In this document: positions 43,013 to 51,999 of the stretch, piece by piece
How positions within the stretch are numbered: position 1 is the first letter of the stretch
Layout: each line of letters starts with the position of its first letter
DNA from: CAZMBI01 sp964564675
GTDB taxonomy: Bacteria; Pseudomonadota; Alphaproteobacteria; Rickettsiales; UBA3002
Length of the DNA: 64,000 nt
Assembly: GCA_964564675.1 (NCBI GenBank)
Contig: CAZMBI010000008.1
Location: forward strand, 25,476-89,475
Reading direction: 5' to 3'
Made by a program: the position numbers and the translations under genes
Notes under the pieces: generated by a model
Database searches by the model: none
Seen by the model: the letters and a program-made list of their open reading frames with translations, nothing else
What the model was told of the DNA's origin: nothing

Positions 43013-43903
43013 TCAGGCCGCCTGTTCCAGCAAGGCCGGCGCGCCGTGCTGGCCGGCATAAGCGGTGAGTTTTTCCATGGCGCGGGCCTCAATCTGGCGG
43101 ATGCGCTCGCGGGAGACGCCGAATTCCTGGCTTAACTCCTCAAGGGTGACGACATCTTCGGCCAGCCGGCGCGCCTCGATGATCCGCCGCTCACGGTCAT
43201 TCAGCGTGCCCAGCGCCTCGCGCATGATGGCGCGTTGATTGCTGTATTCCTCGAAGTCCGACAGCAGGGTTTCCTGACTTTCGCTGTCATCGGGCAGCAG
43301 GTCGATCCATTCATTCTCGCCTTCCTGGCCGATGCGGGCGTTCAGGTTCTGGTCCGAGGCGTTCATGCGCATGTCCATATCGATGACGTCCTGCTCGTTG
43401 ACCTCGAGATTGCTGGCGATTTCACTCACCTGTTGCGGGGTCAGCGTGGTGTCGTCCGCCGCTTCGAGCTGGCGCCGCATACGCTTTAAGTTGAAAAACA
43501 GCCGCTTCTGCGCGGCGGATGTTCCCATCTTGACGACCGACCAGCTTTTCAGGATGAATTCCTGAATCGAGGCCTTGATCCACCACATGGCGTAGGTGGA
43601 AAGGCGAAAGCCGCGTTCGGGGTCAAACTTTTTAACCGCCTGCATCAGGCCGATATTGCCCTCGGAGATGAGCTCGCCCACGGGCAGGCCGTAGCCGCGG
43701 AATCCCATGGCGATTTTGGCGACCAGACGCAAATGGCTGGTGACCAGCTTGTGCGCTGCTTCATAATCGCCGTCTTCTGCCCAGCGTTTGGCCAGGGCAT
43801 ATTCTTCATCGGCAGCGAGCACCGGAAATTTCTGGATATCCTGTAAATATTGCCGCAATCCGGCTTCACCGGATATGACGGGTAATGCCAAGCTTTTACT
43901 CAT
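43013..43903 (-). CDS. rpoH: RNA polymerase sigma-32 (heat shock)
   Basis: 296 residues. Region 2 (LVTSHLRLVAKIAMGFRGYGLP and RGFRLSTYAMWWIKASIQEFIL), the RpoH box QKRLFFNLKR, and region 4 (LEELSQEFGVSRERIRQIE). AGGAGG precedes the ATG. Directs expression of chaperones and proteases; dnaK and dnaJ are about 18 kb away in this window. Confidence 0.97.
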   Translation of the reverse strand: MSKSLALPVISGEAGLRQYLQDIQKFPVLAADEEYALAKRWAEDGDYEAAHKLVTSHLRLVAKIAMGFRGYGLPVGELISEGNIGLMQAVKKFDPERGFRLSTYAMWWIKASIQEFILKSWSVVKMGTSAAQKRLFFNLKRMRRQLEAADDTTLTPQQVSEIASNLEVNEQDVIDMDMRMNASDQNLNARIGQEGENEWIDLLPDDSESQETLLSDFEEYSNQRAIMREALGTLNDRERRIIEARRLAEDVVTLEELSQEFGVSRERIRQIEARAMEKLTAYAGQHGAPALLEQAA

Positions 43904-43973
43904 AAGGCCTCCTGCGACAAACCAGCCGGCGCTACAGGCCGAGCTAATTTAGAATTATTATAAACTATGGTGG

Positions 43974-44981
43974 TCACGCTTGCAAGCCCTCTAATATACG
44001 CAGCAAGGTGGCCATATCCTCCGGCAGTGGGGCGCTAAAATCGTATGTTTTATCCCGTGTCGGGTGATGTAAAGTCAACATACAGGCGTGAAGCGCCTGT
44101 CGTCTATATTGTTTCAGGAAACAATCCTTATCTTGTTGTAGCGAAATTTGTGATTTTTTCAAGTAATTTTTTTTGGTTCCTCCGTAGGTTGGATCGCCGA
44201 TTAGGGGGCAGCCGCGATAGGCGCAGTGCACCCGGATCTGGTGCGTGCGGCCGGTTTCCAGCGTAACGGTAAGCTGGGCGGCAAGTGGAGTACGCACGCG
44301 CGCGCGGTAAACAGAGAAGACTCGCTCCACCCGATATTGCGTGCGCGCCGGTTTGCCGGAGGCCACTACCGCCATTTTTTTGCGGTTATGCGGCGAGCGG
44401 CCGATCGGCGCGTCGATGGTGCCGCTAGCGGGGCTGGGTACGCCCCAGCAGACGGCCTGATAGGTGCGGCTTAAGGTGCGCGATGTGAGCTGCGCGCTCA
44501 GATGCTGGTGTGCGGCGTCGGTTTTGGCCACCACTAGCAGGCCGGACGTGTCTTTATCGATACGGTGGACGATGCCAGGGCGCGACACACCGCCGATGCC
44601 GGATAAGGTCTCACCGCAATGGGCGAGCAGGCCGTGCACCAGCGTGGGTTCCGTGGTGCCGGGCGCGGGATGCACGGCCAGGCCCGCCGGTTTGTTAATG
44701 ACGATAAGCTGCTCGTCTTCATGGATGATATCCAGCGCCATGGCCACTGGCTCCAGCGCCAGCGGTTTGATCTCCGGAATGGTAAGCGTATAGGTTTCGC
44801 CAGCTTTAACCCGCGCCGAGGCGCTGGTCATGCGCTGCCTGTCGCGGGTGAGCGCGCCCTCGGCAATCAGCTGCTGCAAAAAACTGCGCGACAGTTCGCC
44901 GCATTGCGCGTGCAACCATTTATCGAGCCGCTGGCCGGCGGCCTCGACGGTAACCGTAAAGTGATGGCGGCTGTCTTTCAT
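43974..44981 (-). CDS. Ribosomal large subunit pseudouridine synthase, RluD type
   Basis: 335 residues. N-terminal S4 domain (RLDKWLHAQCGELSRSFLQQ), catalytic GIVHRIDKDTSGLLVVAK with the Asp, and a C-terminal block HQIRVHCAYRGCPLIGDPTYG. RluD type modifies helix 69 of 23S rRNA; other RluA-family targets are possible. Upstream of rpoH on the same strand, 70 bases apart. Confidence 0.93.
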   Translation of the reverse strand: MKDSRHHFTVTVEAAGQRLDKWLHAQCGELSRSFLQQLIAEGALTRDRQRMTSASARVKAGETYTLTIPEIKPLALEPVAMALDIIHEDEQLIVINKPAGLAVHPAPGTTEPTLVHGLLAHCGETLSGIGGVSRPGIVHRIDKDTSGLLVVAKTDAAHQHLSAQLTSRTLSRTYQAVCWGVPSPASGTIDAPIGRSPHNRKKMAVVASGKPARTQYRVERVFSVYRARVRTPLAAQLTVTLETGRTHQIRVHCAYRGCPLIGDPTYGGTKKNYLKKSQISLQQDKDCFLKQYRRQALHACMLTLHHPTRDKTYDFSAPLPEDMATLLRILEGLQA

Positions 44982-45147
44982 CTTGCTATGTATGGCATTC
45001 CCGGGCTAGCGTAGCTCCGCGCCAAAGGCGCGGGCTTATCACGCGGCATGGGGCATCCATATGCCAGATGCGGCGGGATGGAAACCGAAATGCGCGGGGG
45101 CAGGCCAGATTTTCGCCGCCGCGGTAACGAGCAGGGAGTTATACGAG

Positions 45148-45495
45148 ATGCAGAAACCGCCGTCTCCCGAACCGCACCGCCCGTTGAAGATCATGGTGAT
45201 TTCCATGGGCATCGTGTTGATTGCCGGCACGCTGCTGCTGTTTGCCATCGTTTTCGAACGCATGCAGGGCGTCACTGAGGCGTCGGCCGCAAAACCCGCG
45301 CAGGTGCCTGATGACTGGCGCGACTGCGGCGCACATACGCTGCCCCTGGGTGCTGATGAAACCATCATGCGCATCGGTTTCGATGAGGCGGGCATTACCC
45401 GTATCATCACGCGCCTGCCGGGCGGCGCCCGGCGGATTCGCTGGGTGCATGGCTGCTCCGGCGACGTGGTGGGGCGGTTGACGATCGGGGAGTAG
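45148..45495 (+). CDS. Single-pass membrane protein (DUF6476-like)
   Basis: 115 residues from ATG 45148, with GGGAG at suitable spacing. N-terminal Pro-rich MQKPPSPEPHRPLK, one transmembrane helix (IMVISMGIVLIAGTLLLFAIVF), and a small soluble domain with two Cys (RDCG, HGCSG). Similar small proteins lie next to RluD genes in other Alphaproteobacteria (recalled context). Function unknown. Confidence 0.7.
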   Translation: MQKPPSPEPHRPLKIMVISMGIVLIAGTLLLFAIVFERMQGVTEASAAKPAQVPDDWRDCGAHTLPLGADETIMRIGFDEAGITRIITRLPGGARRIRWVHGCSGDVVGRLTIGE

Positions 45496-45648
45496 CGGGT
45501 GTGTAAGTAGTTAGATCGTAGGCTTAAAACCGATATGGATGTGTTTCCAGATAAGGCTGAGGAGCCATTGCGGAGAGGAGTTTATTAACAAAAGTTTAAC
45601 AACCGATTGTCGGCAGGCATGCTATAGTCCTTCATAGGGGATATTTCC

Positions 45649-46389
45649 ATGGGCAAGCTAAGAAGAATTATTAATCAGGTTGATAAAGTAGATGTTTCAT
45701 CCTGGCTTGGTATGGCGGGAGCAGGTGGAGCACAGTATGCAGACTCTCAAATGAACGCGGAAGAGCAAGAACCGGAAGGCCTTAACACTGCCTTGTTCGC
45801 GGCTTCGACCGCTTTTGTAGCAGGTCAACGAGGTCAAAGACTCACACGAGAGGCGGACGCGTGGGAAGCAGCGGCGGATGCACGTTTAGAAAGGCGAATG
45901 ATACTACCCGCGGGTGCGATGGACCCGGACGATCGTATCGGTGAGTTGTCACGAGAAGAGGAAAAAAATAAAAGGACTGGAGAGAGGCAAGCCAGAAAAG
46001 CGGCCAGATCATTAGGCAGATTAAAACTTCAGGGAGGTATTTTTAGTGTTGCGGCGGTTGGTGGTACGGCCATAGATAGCTACGATGCAGTACAGGAAGG
46101 AGAGTATCAAAAGGCGATAGCGGATGGCGGGGGGTTTCTCTCTTCACTGGCAGCCGGATATAGCTGTGGTAAAGCAGCTGCTGTTGCGACCTCATCTTTG
46201 AATTTAGCCGGACCATGGGGGACGGCTGCTAACGTTGGTGCTACAGTGTTAGCCGGCGCCACCTGCGGATTTGGTGCCGACCAGACTGTGAAATTTGCTA
46301 CAGATCAGGTGGCAGATTTTTTCAGTCCGCCGGATACGCCAAACGTGCCCCAAAACAAACAAAGCCCTGCTGTTGATAAATCTCGGTAA
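45649..46389 (+). CDS. Orphan protein with charged N-terminus and glycine-rich C-terminus
   Basis: 246 residues. N-terminal acidic and Arg/Glu-rich helix region (HTREADAWEAAADARLERR-like), then two hydrophobic Gly/Ala-rich segments (near 140-165 and 180-225) with GlyxxxGly patterns, ending in a polar tail. The composition resembles membrane-inserting toxins or glycine-zipper proteins, but I see no known domain. It is AT-richer than the neighbours. Followed by a hairpin and a palindromic repeat. Confidence 0.6.
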   Translation: MGKLRRIINQVDKVDVSSWLGMAGAGGAQYADSQMNAEEQEPEGLNTALFAASTAFVAGQRGQRLTREADAWEAAADARLERRMILPAGAMDPDDRIGELSREEEKNKRTGERQARKAARSLGRLKLQGGIFSVAAVGGTAIDSYDAVQEGEYQKAIADGGGFLSSLAAGYSCGKAAAVATSSLNLAGPWGTAANVGATVLAGATCGFGADQTVKFATDQVADFFSPPDTPNVPQNKQSPAVDKSR

Positions 46390-46411
46390 TATCTCTCATT
46401 CATTTACATCA

Positions 46412-46436
46412 ATTCCTCGCTGTAACGGCGAGGAAT
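46412..46436 (+). terminator. Stem-loop after the orphan gene
   Basis: ATTCCTCGC, loop TGTAACG, GCGAGGAAT: a 9-bp stem 23 bases after the stop of the gene at 45649-46389. There is no long T run, so terminator function is likely but not certain. Confidence 0.5.
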
Positions 46437-46452
46437 CTCATTGTATGGCACC

Positions 46453-46609
46453 GGATCCCTCGCTGCGCCGCAAGCGGCTGCGCTCGGGATGACACATAGT
46501 CATTGCGAGCGAACGGTAGTGAGCGCGGCAATCCAGCCATGCGGGGCGGTGTGGCGCAAGCGGTGGGTTTCCATGGATTGCGTCGTCGCCTGCGGCTTCT
46601 CGCAATGAC
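46453..46609. repeat. Palindromic intergenic repeats (GTCATTGCGAG type)
   Basis: Two adjacent elements. 46453-46493 has a GGATCCCTCG / CGGGATGAC pair. 46499-46609 is bounded by GTCATTGCGAG and its complement CTCGCAATGAC, with GCAATCCA (46528-46535) paired with TGGATTGC (46574-46581). The GTCATTGCGAG...CGCAATGAC form is a widespread bacterial palindromic element; the 25282-25425 element is related by its CATCCCGG/CCGGGATG ends. Confidence 0.75.
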
Positions 46610-46629
46610 CATACGCGGATCGCCAGCGC

Positions 46630-47892
46630 TCAGGCGGCGAGCTGCTGCACAATATCGCGCGAGGAGCCGACACGACCGGTGGGGCCGAGAGCGGCGAGGG
46701 TGAGTTTGGGATTGGTGAATAGCTGCCCGGCGAGTTCCCTGACCTGCGCGATGGTTACCGCATCGATGCGCTGGCGCAGGGTTTCGGCGTTGCGATATTC
46801 GCCATATTGCAGCAAATGCCGGCCGATCCATTCGGCCAACACCGCGGTGTTCTCGCGCGCCATCAGATAATGCGCCTTTTGCTGGTTCTTGGCGCGCAAT
46901 AGCTCATCTTCGGCGATCTCCCCACAGATGGCGCGCAATTGTTCGCAGATGACCGGAATCAGTTCGCGTACTTCCTGCTCGCCGGTGGCGGCATAAACCG
47001 CAAATACCCCGGTATCAACATAAGACGCGTTCATGCTCTGGATGGTATACACCAGGCCGCGGCGCTCGCGCACCTCCTGAAACAGCCGCGAGGACATGCC
47101 GCCGCCCAGAACGATCGACAGCAGTTGCAGCGTGTGGTAGCGCGTATCGGTACGCGGCAGGCTTTCCACGCCGATCACAAGCTGCAACTGTTCGAGCCGC
47201 TTACCTTTGACACTGTCGCCGCCGATATAACGCCCGGCTTCGCAGGCGGCGGTGGCTGGCTGTGAACTTCGTTCGAAACGGCTGGCGACCGCTTCGACCA
47301 GTTGCGTATGATCGACATGGCCGGCGGCTGACACCACGATGCGGGTGGGATGATAATGGCGTGAGACGAAGCGGCGCAGGGCATCGGCGCTATGCGACTG
47401 GATTTTACTGCTCGTGCCCAGAATGCTGCGCCCCAGCGCCTGTCCGGGAAACGCCGTCTCCTGAAACTGGTCGAAGACGAGATCATCCGGCGTATCGTAA
47501 TGCATGGCGAGCTCTTGCAGGATGACCTGTTTTTCCCGCTCGAGTTCGCCGTCATCGAACACTGAGTGCTGAATGATATCGGCGAGAATATCCACCGCCT
47601 GTGTCACGTCTTCTTTGAGCACTTTGGCGTGATAAACCGTGTGCTCATGGCTGGTAAAGGCATTGAGCTGGCCGCCGATGCGGTCGAAACTTTCGGCGAT
47701 TTCCTGCGCGCTGCGGGTTTTTGTGCCCTTGAACGCCATGTGCTCCAGCAGGTGCGAGATGCCGTGCTGTTCCGGCGTTTCGTGGCGGGCGCCAACATCA
47801 ACCGTTACCGCAATGGCGACGGTGTCGACATGATCCAGCGTTTCACTGGCAACACGCAGGCCGCTTGACAGGGTGGTCAGTTGATAGGTCAT
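46630..47892 (-). CDS. M16 family zinc peptidase (mitochondrial processing peptidase-like)
   Basis: 420 residues. HGISHLLEHMAFKGT contains the inverted zinc motif HLLEH, with a distal Glu in LEREKQVILQELAM. A C-terminal inactive-like half includes GGGMSSRLFQEVRERRGLVY. AAGGAG precedes the ATG. Typically placed next to thrC in this class, as here. Soluble, cytosolic or periplasmic site not decided. Confidence 0.93.
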   Translation of the reverse strand: MTYQLTTLSSGLRVASETLDHVDTVAIAVTVDVGARHETPEQHGISHLLEHMAFKGTKTRSAQEIAESFDRIGGQLNAFTSHEHTVYHAKVLKEDVTQAVDILADIIQHSVFDDGELEREKQVILQELAMHYDTPDDLVFDQFQETAFPGQALGRSILGTSSKIQSHSADALRRFVSRHYHPTRIVVSAAGHVDHTQLVEAVASRFERSSQPATAACEAGRYIGGDSVKGKRLEQLQLVIGVESLPRTDTRYHTLQLLSIVLGGGMSSRLFQEVRERRGLVYTIQSMNASYVDTGVFAVYAATGEQEVRELIPVICEQLRAICGEIAEDELLRAKNQQKAHYLMARENTAVLAEWIGRHLLQYGEYRNAETLRQRIDAVTIAQVRELAGQLFTNPKLTLAALGPTGRVGSSRDIVQQLAA

Positions 47893-47924
47893 GGCTTCTC
47901 CTTTCGGATGATCGGATTATCTAT

Positions 47925-49319
47925 TCATCCGCTCATGCGTTCATCAATAAACTGCTTCACCGCTTCCGTCTGATTGGCGATCACCTCGAAGCGTTCGTTC
48001 CTATCATATAGATCAGCCAGATGATCCGGCAAGGCGGGATGTATGCCGCTGGCTTCGGTGACGGCTTCGGGAAATTTGGCGGGATGGGCGGTGGCCAGCA
48101 CCACTAGTGGCGTGTCGGCGGCTTGATGACACGCCTCGCCGGCAGCCACGCCCACGGCGGTGTGCGGATCGATCAGCTCGCCGGTGGTATCGTATATACG
48201 GCGGATGGTGGAACCGGTATGGGCATCATCAATGGCGGCCGCGGCGAATACCGCTTGCAGCCGGCGGTGGGCCTGCGCACTGAGCGTGATACGGCGTTCG
48301 GCACGGAATTGCTGCATCAGCCGGGCAATGGCCTCGGCGTCGTGGTCATATAAATCAAACAGCAGCCGCTCGAAATTGCTGGAAATCTGAATATCCATGC
48401 TGGGGGAAATGGTGGGCGTAACGCCTTGTGTACCGTAGGTGCCGGTTTTAAGGCAACGCGTGAGGATATCGTTGCGGTTGGTGGCGATGATCAGCTGATG
48501 GACGGGCAGGCCCATCCGGCGGGCGATATAGCCGGCAAAAATGTCGCCGAAATTGCCGGTGGGTACGCAAAAACTGACGCGCTGTGCCGGCGCGCCCAGC
48601 TGCAAGGCGGCATAGACGTAATAAACCACCTGCGCCAGAATGCGCGCCCAGTTGATGGAATTCACCGCAACCAGCTGATGCCGGGCGCGAAAACCGGCAT
48701 CTGCAAACAGTGCCTTGACGATATCCTGGCAGTCGTCAAACGCGCCTTCAACCGCCAGGCAATGGACGTTGGCGTCATCGATGGTGGTCATCTGCCGGCG
48801 CTGCACTTCGGAGACGCGCCCGTGCGGATATAAAATGACGCTTTGCATACGCGCCCGGCCGCGGCAGCCGGCAATCGCCGCCGAGCCGGTATCGCCCGAA
48901 GTGGCGCCGAGCACCACCACCGATTGGTCACGGCGCGCGAGCACATGATCGACCAGCCGCCCGAGCCATTGCAGCGCCACGTCTTTAAAAGCCAGCGTGG
49001 GGCCGTGGAACAGCTCGAGCAGCCATGACTGCGGGCCGGTCTGGGTAAGCGGTGTGATGGCGTGGTGGCGAAAGCTGTCATAGGATGGGGCGACGATGGC
49101 GCGCAGCTCCGCCTCGCTCAGGCAGTCGCCGATAAAGGGCCGGATGATGCGGCAGGCGAGCTCGCGATAGGGCAGGGCGCGCATGGCGGCCAGTTCCTGC
49201 GGTGACAGATGCGGGATGGTCTCGGGCACATACAGCCCGCCGTCACTGGCCAGCCCGGCCAGCACTACCTCTTCAAACGACAGGGCGGGCGCCTGCCCGC
49301 GCGTGGAGATATATTGCAT
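47925..49319 (-). CDS. thrC: Threonine synthase
   Basis: 464 residues. ISTRGQAPALSFEEVVLAGL at the N-terminus, FHGPTLAFKDVALQWLG (PLP lysine in FKD), GATSGDTGSAAI, SINWARILAQVVYYVYA, and GNFGDIFAGYIARRMG. Converts O-phosphohomoserine to threonine with PLP. Upstream of the M16 gene. Confidence 0.96.
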   Translation of the reverse strand: MQYISTRGQAPALSFEEVVLAGLASDGGLYVPETIPHLSPQELAAMRALPYRELACRIIRPFIGDCLSEAELRAIVAPSYDSFRHHAITPLTQTGPQSWLLELFHGPTLAFKDVALQWLGRLVDHVLARRDQSVVVLGATSGDTGSAAIAGCRGRARMQSVILYPHGRVSEVQRRQMTTIDDANVHCLAVEGAFDDCQDIVKALFADAGFRARHQLVAVNSINWARILAQVVYYVYAALQLGAPAQRVSFCVPTGNFGDIFAGYIARRMGLPVHQLIIATNRNDILTRCLKTGTYGTQGVTPTISPSMDIQISSNFERLLFDLYDHDAEAIARLMQQFRAERRITLSAQAHRRLQAVFAAAAIDDAHTGSTIRRIYDTTGELIDPHTAVGVAAGEACHQAADTPLVVLATAHPAKFPEAVTEASGIHPALPDHLADLYDRNERFEVIANQTEAVKQFIDERMSG

Positions 49320-49461
49320 CTAACGTCCTCGTGCCGGCGCTGTCTTACGGGACAGGCGGGCAGCACAGCGCTGCGCCCGTGCGTGTTTCAGGCGCCCTTT
49401 GATCCCGCCCTTATGCAAAAGGGGGGAGGGGTGTGCGGTATGCGACCGGTTATGTATCCCA

Positions 49462-50943
49462 TTACCCGGCATAGCGGTTTTGCAAATGCGCTTTATATAG
49501 CTCGACGTTTAAGTCTTGGCCAGTGGCTTTCGTGATTAACGCCGGCGTTGGATGATAGGAAGCAAGCGCATGGACATGATGTTGCAGCCAGCTAATCAGC
49601 GGCGCGAATTCGCCGCGGGCGAGCTGCTGCGGCAGATCGGGCAGGGCCTGCGCAGCGCTATCGAACAGTTGTGCGGCGATCATCGCACCCAGCGTATAAG
49701 TGGGGAAATAGCCGATGGCCCCGCCGGCCCAGTGTACATCCTGCAGGCAGCCGGAGGCCATATCGGGCGGGGTGATGCCCAGATAGTGTTGCATGAGATC
49801 GTTCCACGCGCCGGGCAGCTCATCGACGGGCAGATCCCCGGACAGCAGGGCCTGTTCGAGCCGGTAGCGCAGGATAATATGCAGCGGATAGGTCAGCTCG
49901 TCGGCGTTGACGCGGATAAAACCGCGTTCCACCTGCGTCAGGTAGCGGTGGAGGTTGTCATCCTCCCAAGCCGGCCCAGACACGGCGAACGCCGTGCGCA
50001 GCAGCGGGGCGAGATAGGTAAGAAAGTCGCGGCTTAGCGCCAGCTGCATCTCGATGAACAGGGACTGGCTTTCGTGCAGGCTCATGCCGCGCGCGCGGCC
50101 CACCGGCTGGGTGCGCCACTCGGCGGGCAGGCCCATTTCATACAGCGCATGGCCGGTCTCGTGCAGGACGCCATAGAGGCTTTCGGCAAAGGCGTCTTCA
50201 CGGTAGCGCGTGGTCAGGCGGATATCGCCCGGCACGCCGCCGCAAAAGGGATGAGCGCTGGTATCGATGCGGCCATGTGCGAAGTCAAAGCCGAGCGCTG
50301 CCATCAATTGCCGGCCGAGCGCCTCCTGTTGCTCGACGGCGATGGCCTCCGCCGGCGCCACGGGCGGATGCGCTGCCTGGTTTTCCAGCACGTGGTCGAT
50401 CAGCGGCGGCAGAAACGTTTCAAGATCGGCGAATAATGGCTCGATCATGGCGCGGCGCTGGCCGGGGTCGAACTGATCGAGCAGGGCGTCATAGGGCGAG
50501 AGGTTGAGCGCCGCGGCTTTGGCATTTGCCGATTCGCGCAGCAAGGGCAACAGCTCGCCGAAGGCGGTGGCGAAGGCGGCAAAATCGTTAGCCGCGCGCG
50601 CCTCGCGCCAGACATGCTCGCAATGCGTGGTGGCCCGGCTTAACGCATCCACCAGATCAGCGGGTACGGCGTTGGCGTGTTGATAGTGGTGCCGCATTTC
50701 GCGCAGATTGGCGCGTTGCCAGTCGCCGAGCGTCTCGCCTTCGGCGGCGGCCAGCCAGTCGCTCAGGGCGGGCTCGCACAGGCGCTGGTGAATGATTCCG
50801 GACAGAGCAGCCAGTTGTTCCCCGCGCACGGCGACACTGCCGGCAGGCATCATCACTTCCGTATCCCAGTGTAATATGGCCTGCGCGCCTTCGAGCGCGC
50901 TTAAGCCATGAAAGTGCGCTTCCAGTCGCTGATATACGCTCAT
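49462..50943 (-). CDS. M32 family metallocarboxypeptidase (Taq type)
   Basis: 493 residues from ATG at 50941-50943, overlapping the surf1 stop (ATGA). HPFCGGVPGDIRLTTRY, then HETGHALYEMGLP with the HExxH zinc site, and a GMSLHESQSLF block holding the third ligand. Removes C-terminal residues from peptides. Sits between surf1 and thrC inside the oxidase operon, an uncommon location. The overlap with surf1 suggests co-translation. Confidence 0.93.
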   Translation of the reverse strand: MSVYQRLEAHFHGLSALEGAQAILHWDTEVMMPAGSVAVRGEQLAALSGIIHQRLCEPALSDWLAAAEGETLGDWQRANLREMRHHYQHANAVPADLVDALSRATTHCEHVWREARAANDFAAFATAFGELLPLLRESANAKAAALNLSPYDALLDQFDPGQRRAMIEPLFADLETFLPPLIDHVLENQAAHPPVAPAEAIAVEQQEALGRQLMAALGFDFAHGRIDTSAHPFCGGVPGDIRLTTRYREDAFAESLYGVLHETGHALYEMGLPAEWRTQPVGRARGMSLHESQSLFIEMQLALSRDFLTYLAPLLRTAFAVSGPAWEDDNLHRYLTQVERGFIRVNADELTYPLHIILRYRLEQALLSGDLPVDELPGAWNDLMQHYLGITPPDMASGCLQDVHWAGGAIGYFPTYTLGAMIAAQLFDSAAQALPDLPQQLARGEFAPLISWLQHHVHALASYHPTPALITKATGQDLNVELYKAHLQNRYAG

Positions 50944-51662
50944 TGTTGGCCGCCCGGCTTTTTCCGGTGATACAGGATACCGATGACGATCAGGCCCAGA
51001 CACAGCGAATACCAGGTGACGGCGTAGCCCAGATGGTCATTGCGCAGGCTGATTTCGCCCCTGGAGGGAACCGGCAGTTGCTGCGGATCCTGCTTGTCGA
51101 TGCGATCGAGCGTCAGCGGTTCGAAAGACATCTCGGCGGCCTCGCCCATCGCCTCCACATCGCGGCCGAACCAGACATTCTTCTGCGGCTGATTGGGCGG
51201 GGTGAAATAGTTGCGTTCGTTACTGGTGCGAATCTGCGCGACGATCGTCTGCCTGCCGGCCGGCGCGCCGGGGCGGCCCTCGCGCGCTTTCTTCGCGGTG
51301 GGTACCCAACCGCGATTGACCAGTACGAGGCGGCCATCCGTCAGCCGGAAGGGATTGAAAATACTGTAGCCGAGCTGGTTCTTGAAATAGCGCGCGGCGA
51401 GGTGGAACTCGGTTTCGGGCACATATTCGCCGGTAAGCGTGACATGATAAAAGCGTTTGGCTTCAAGCGCGTCGCGCGTGTCCGGCAAGCGCGCCAGCGG
51501 AGCAGAGGCGTTTGCCTCCTCAAGCGCGGCGATGATGCCCTCTTTCCAGGCCAGACGCTGCATCTGCCAGGTGCCAAGGCCGAACAGTACGATCGCGGAG
51601 CTGACCAGGATCAGCAGCGTAAGCGGCGTGGGTTTGTGAAAATGCTTACCGAGATTCGTCAT
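50940..51662 (-). CDS. surf1: SURF1-type cytochrome oxidase assembly factor
   Basis: 240 residues with two transmembrane helices (near 15-33 and 215-233). N-terminal FGLGTWQMQRLAWK and C-terminal YAVTWYSLCLGLIV are typical. Helps insert heme a into oxidase subunit I. Position is conserved after ctaE and DUF983. The start overlaps the DUF983 gene by 17 bases. Confidence 0.9.
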   Translation of the reverse strand: MTNLGKHFHKPTPLTLLILVSSAIVLFGLGTWQMQRLAWKEGIIAALEEANASAPLARLPDTRDALEAKRFYHVTLTGEYVPETEFHLAARYFKNQLGYSIFNPFRLTDGRLVLVNRGWVPTAKKAREGRPGAPAGRQTIVAQIRTSNERNYFTPPNQPQKNVWFGRDVEAMGEAAEMSFEPLTLDRIDKQDPQQLPVPSRGEISLRNDHLGYAVTWYSLCLGLIVIGILYHRKKPGGQQ

Positions 51663-51999
51663 ATTCCGACCAGTGCACTTTGTATTTCATGGCAACCAGA
51701 TAGGTTTTAAACCAGCGCAGGCATAGCGGCGTCAAGATAATCAGCAGCAGGCCCGACAGCGTAAAGTTCAGCCAGTAGGGGGCCTGATAATAGGCTTCGA
51801 GCACGAAGGCGAAGATCACGACCACAAAGCCGAGAATGGTAAGCGTGAAAAAGGCCGGGCCATCGCCGACATCATGCTCGCTGTAATTCAGCCCGCATTG
51901 CGGACACCGGTCGCGGATGGTGAGATAGCCCTGATATAAGGCACCGGTTTGGCAGCGCGGGCAGCGATGACGAAAAGCGGCATGCAACGGAGAGATCAC
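51646..51999 (-). CDS. DUF983 family membrane protein
   Basis: About 117 residues from GTG at 51997-51999, which overlaps the ctaE stop (GTGA). An ATG reading at 52038 overlaps ctaE by 43 bases and is less likely. Two Cys pairs (CPRC, CPQCGL) near the N-terminus are likely metal binding, then two transmembrane helices. DUF983 proteins lie beside oxidase genes throughout Alphaproteobacteria. Confidence 0.88.
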   Translation of the reverse strand: MISPLHAAFRHRCPRCQTGALYQGYLTIRDRCPQCGLNYSEHDVGDGPAFFTLTILGFVVVIFAFVLEAYYQAPYWLNFTLSGLLLIILTPLCLRWFKTYLVAMKYKVHWSEYDESR

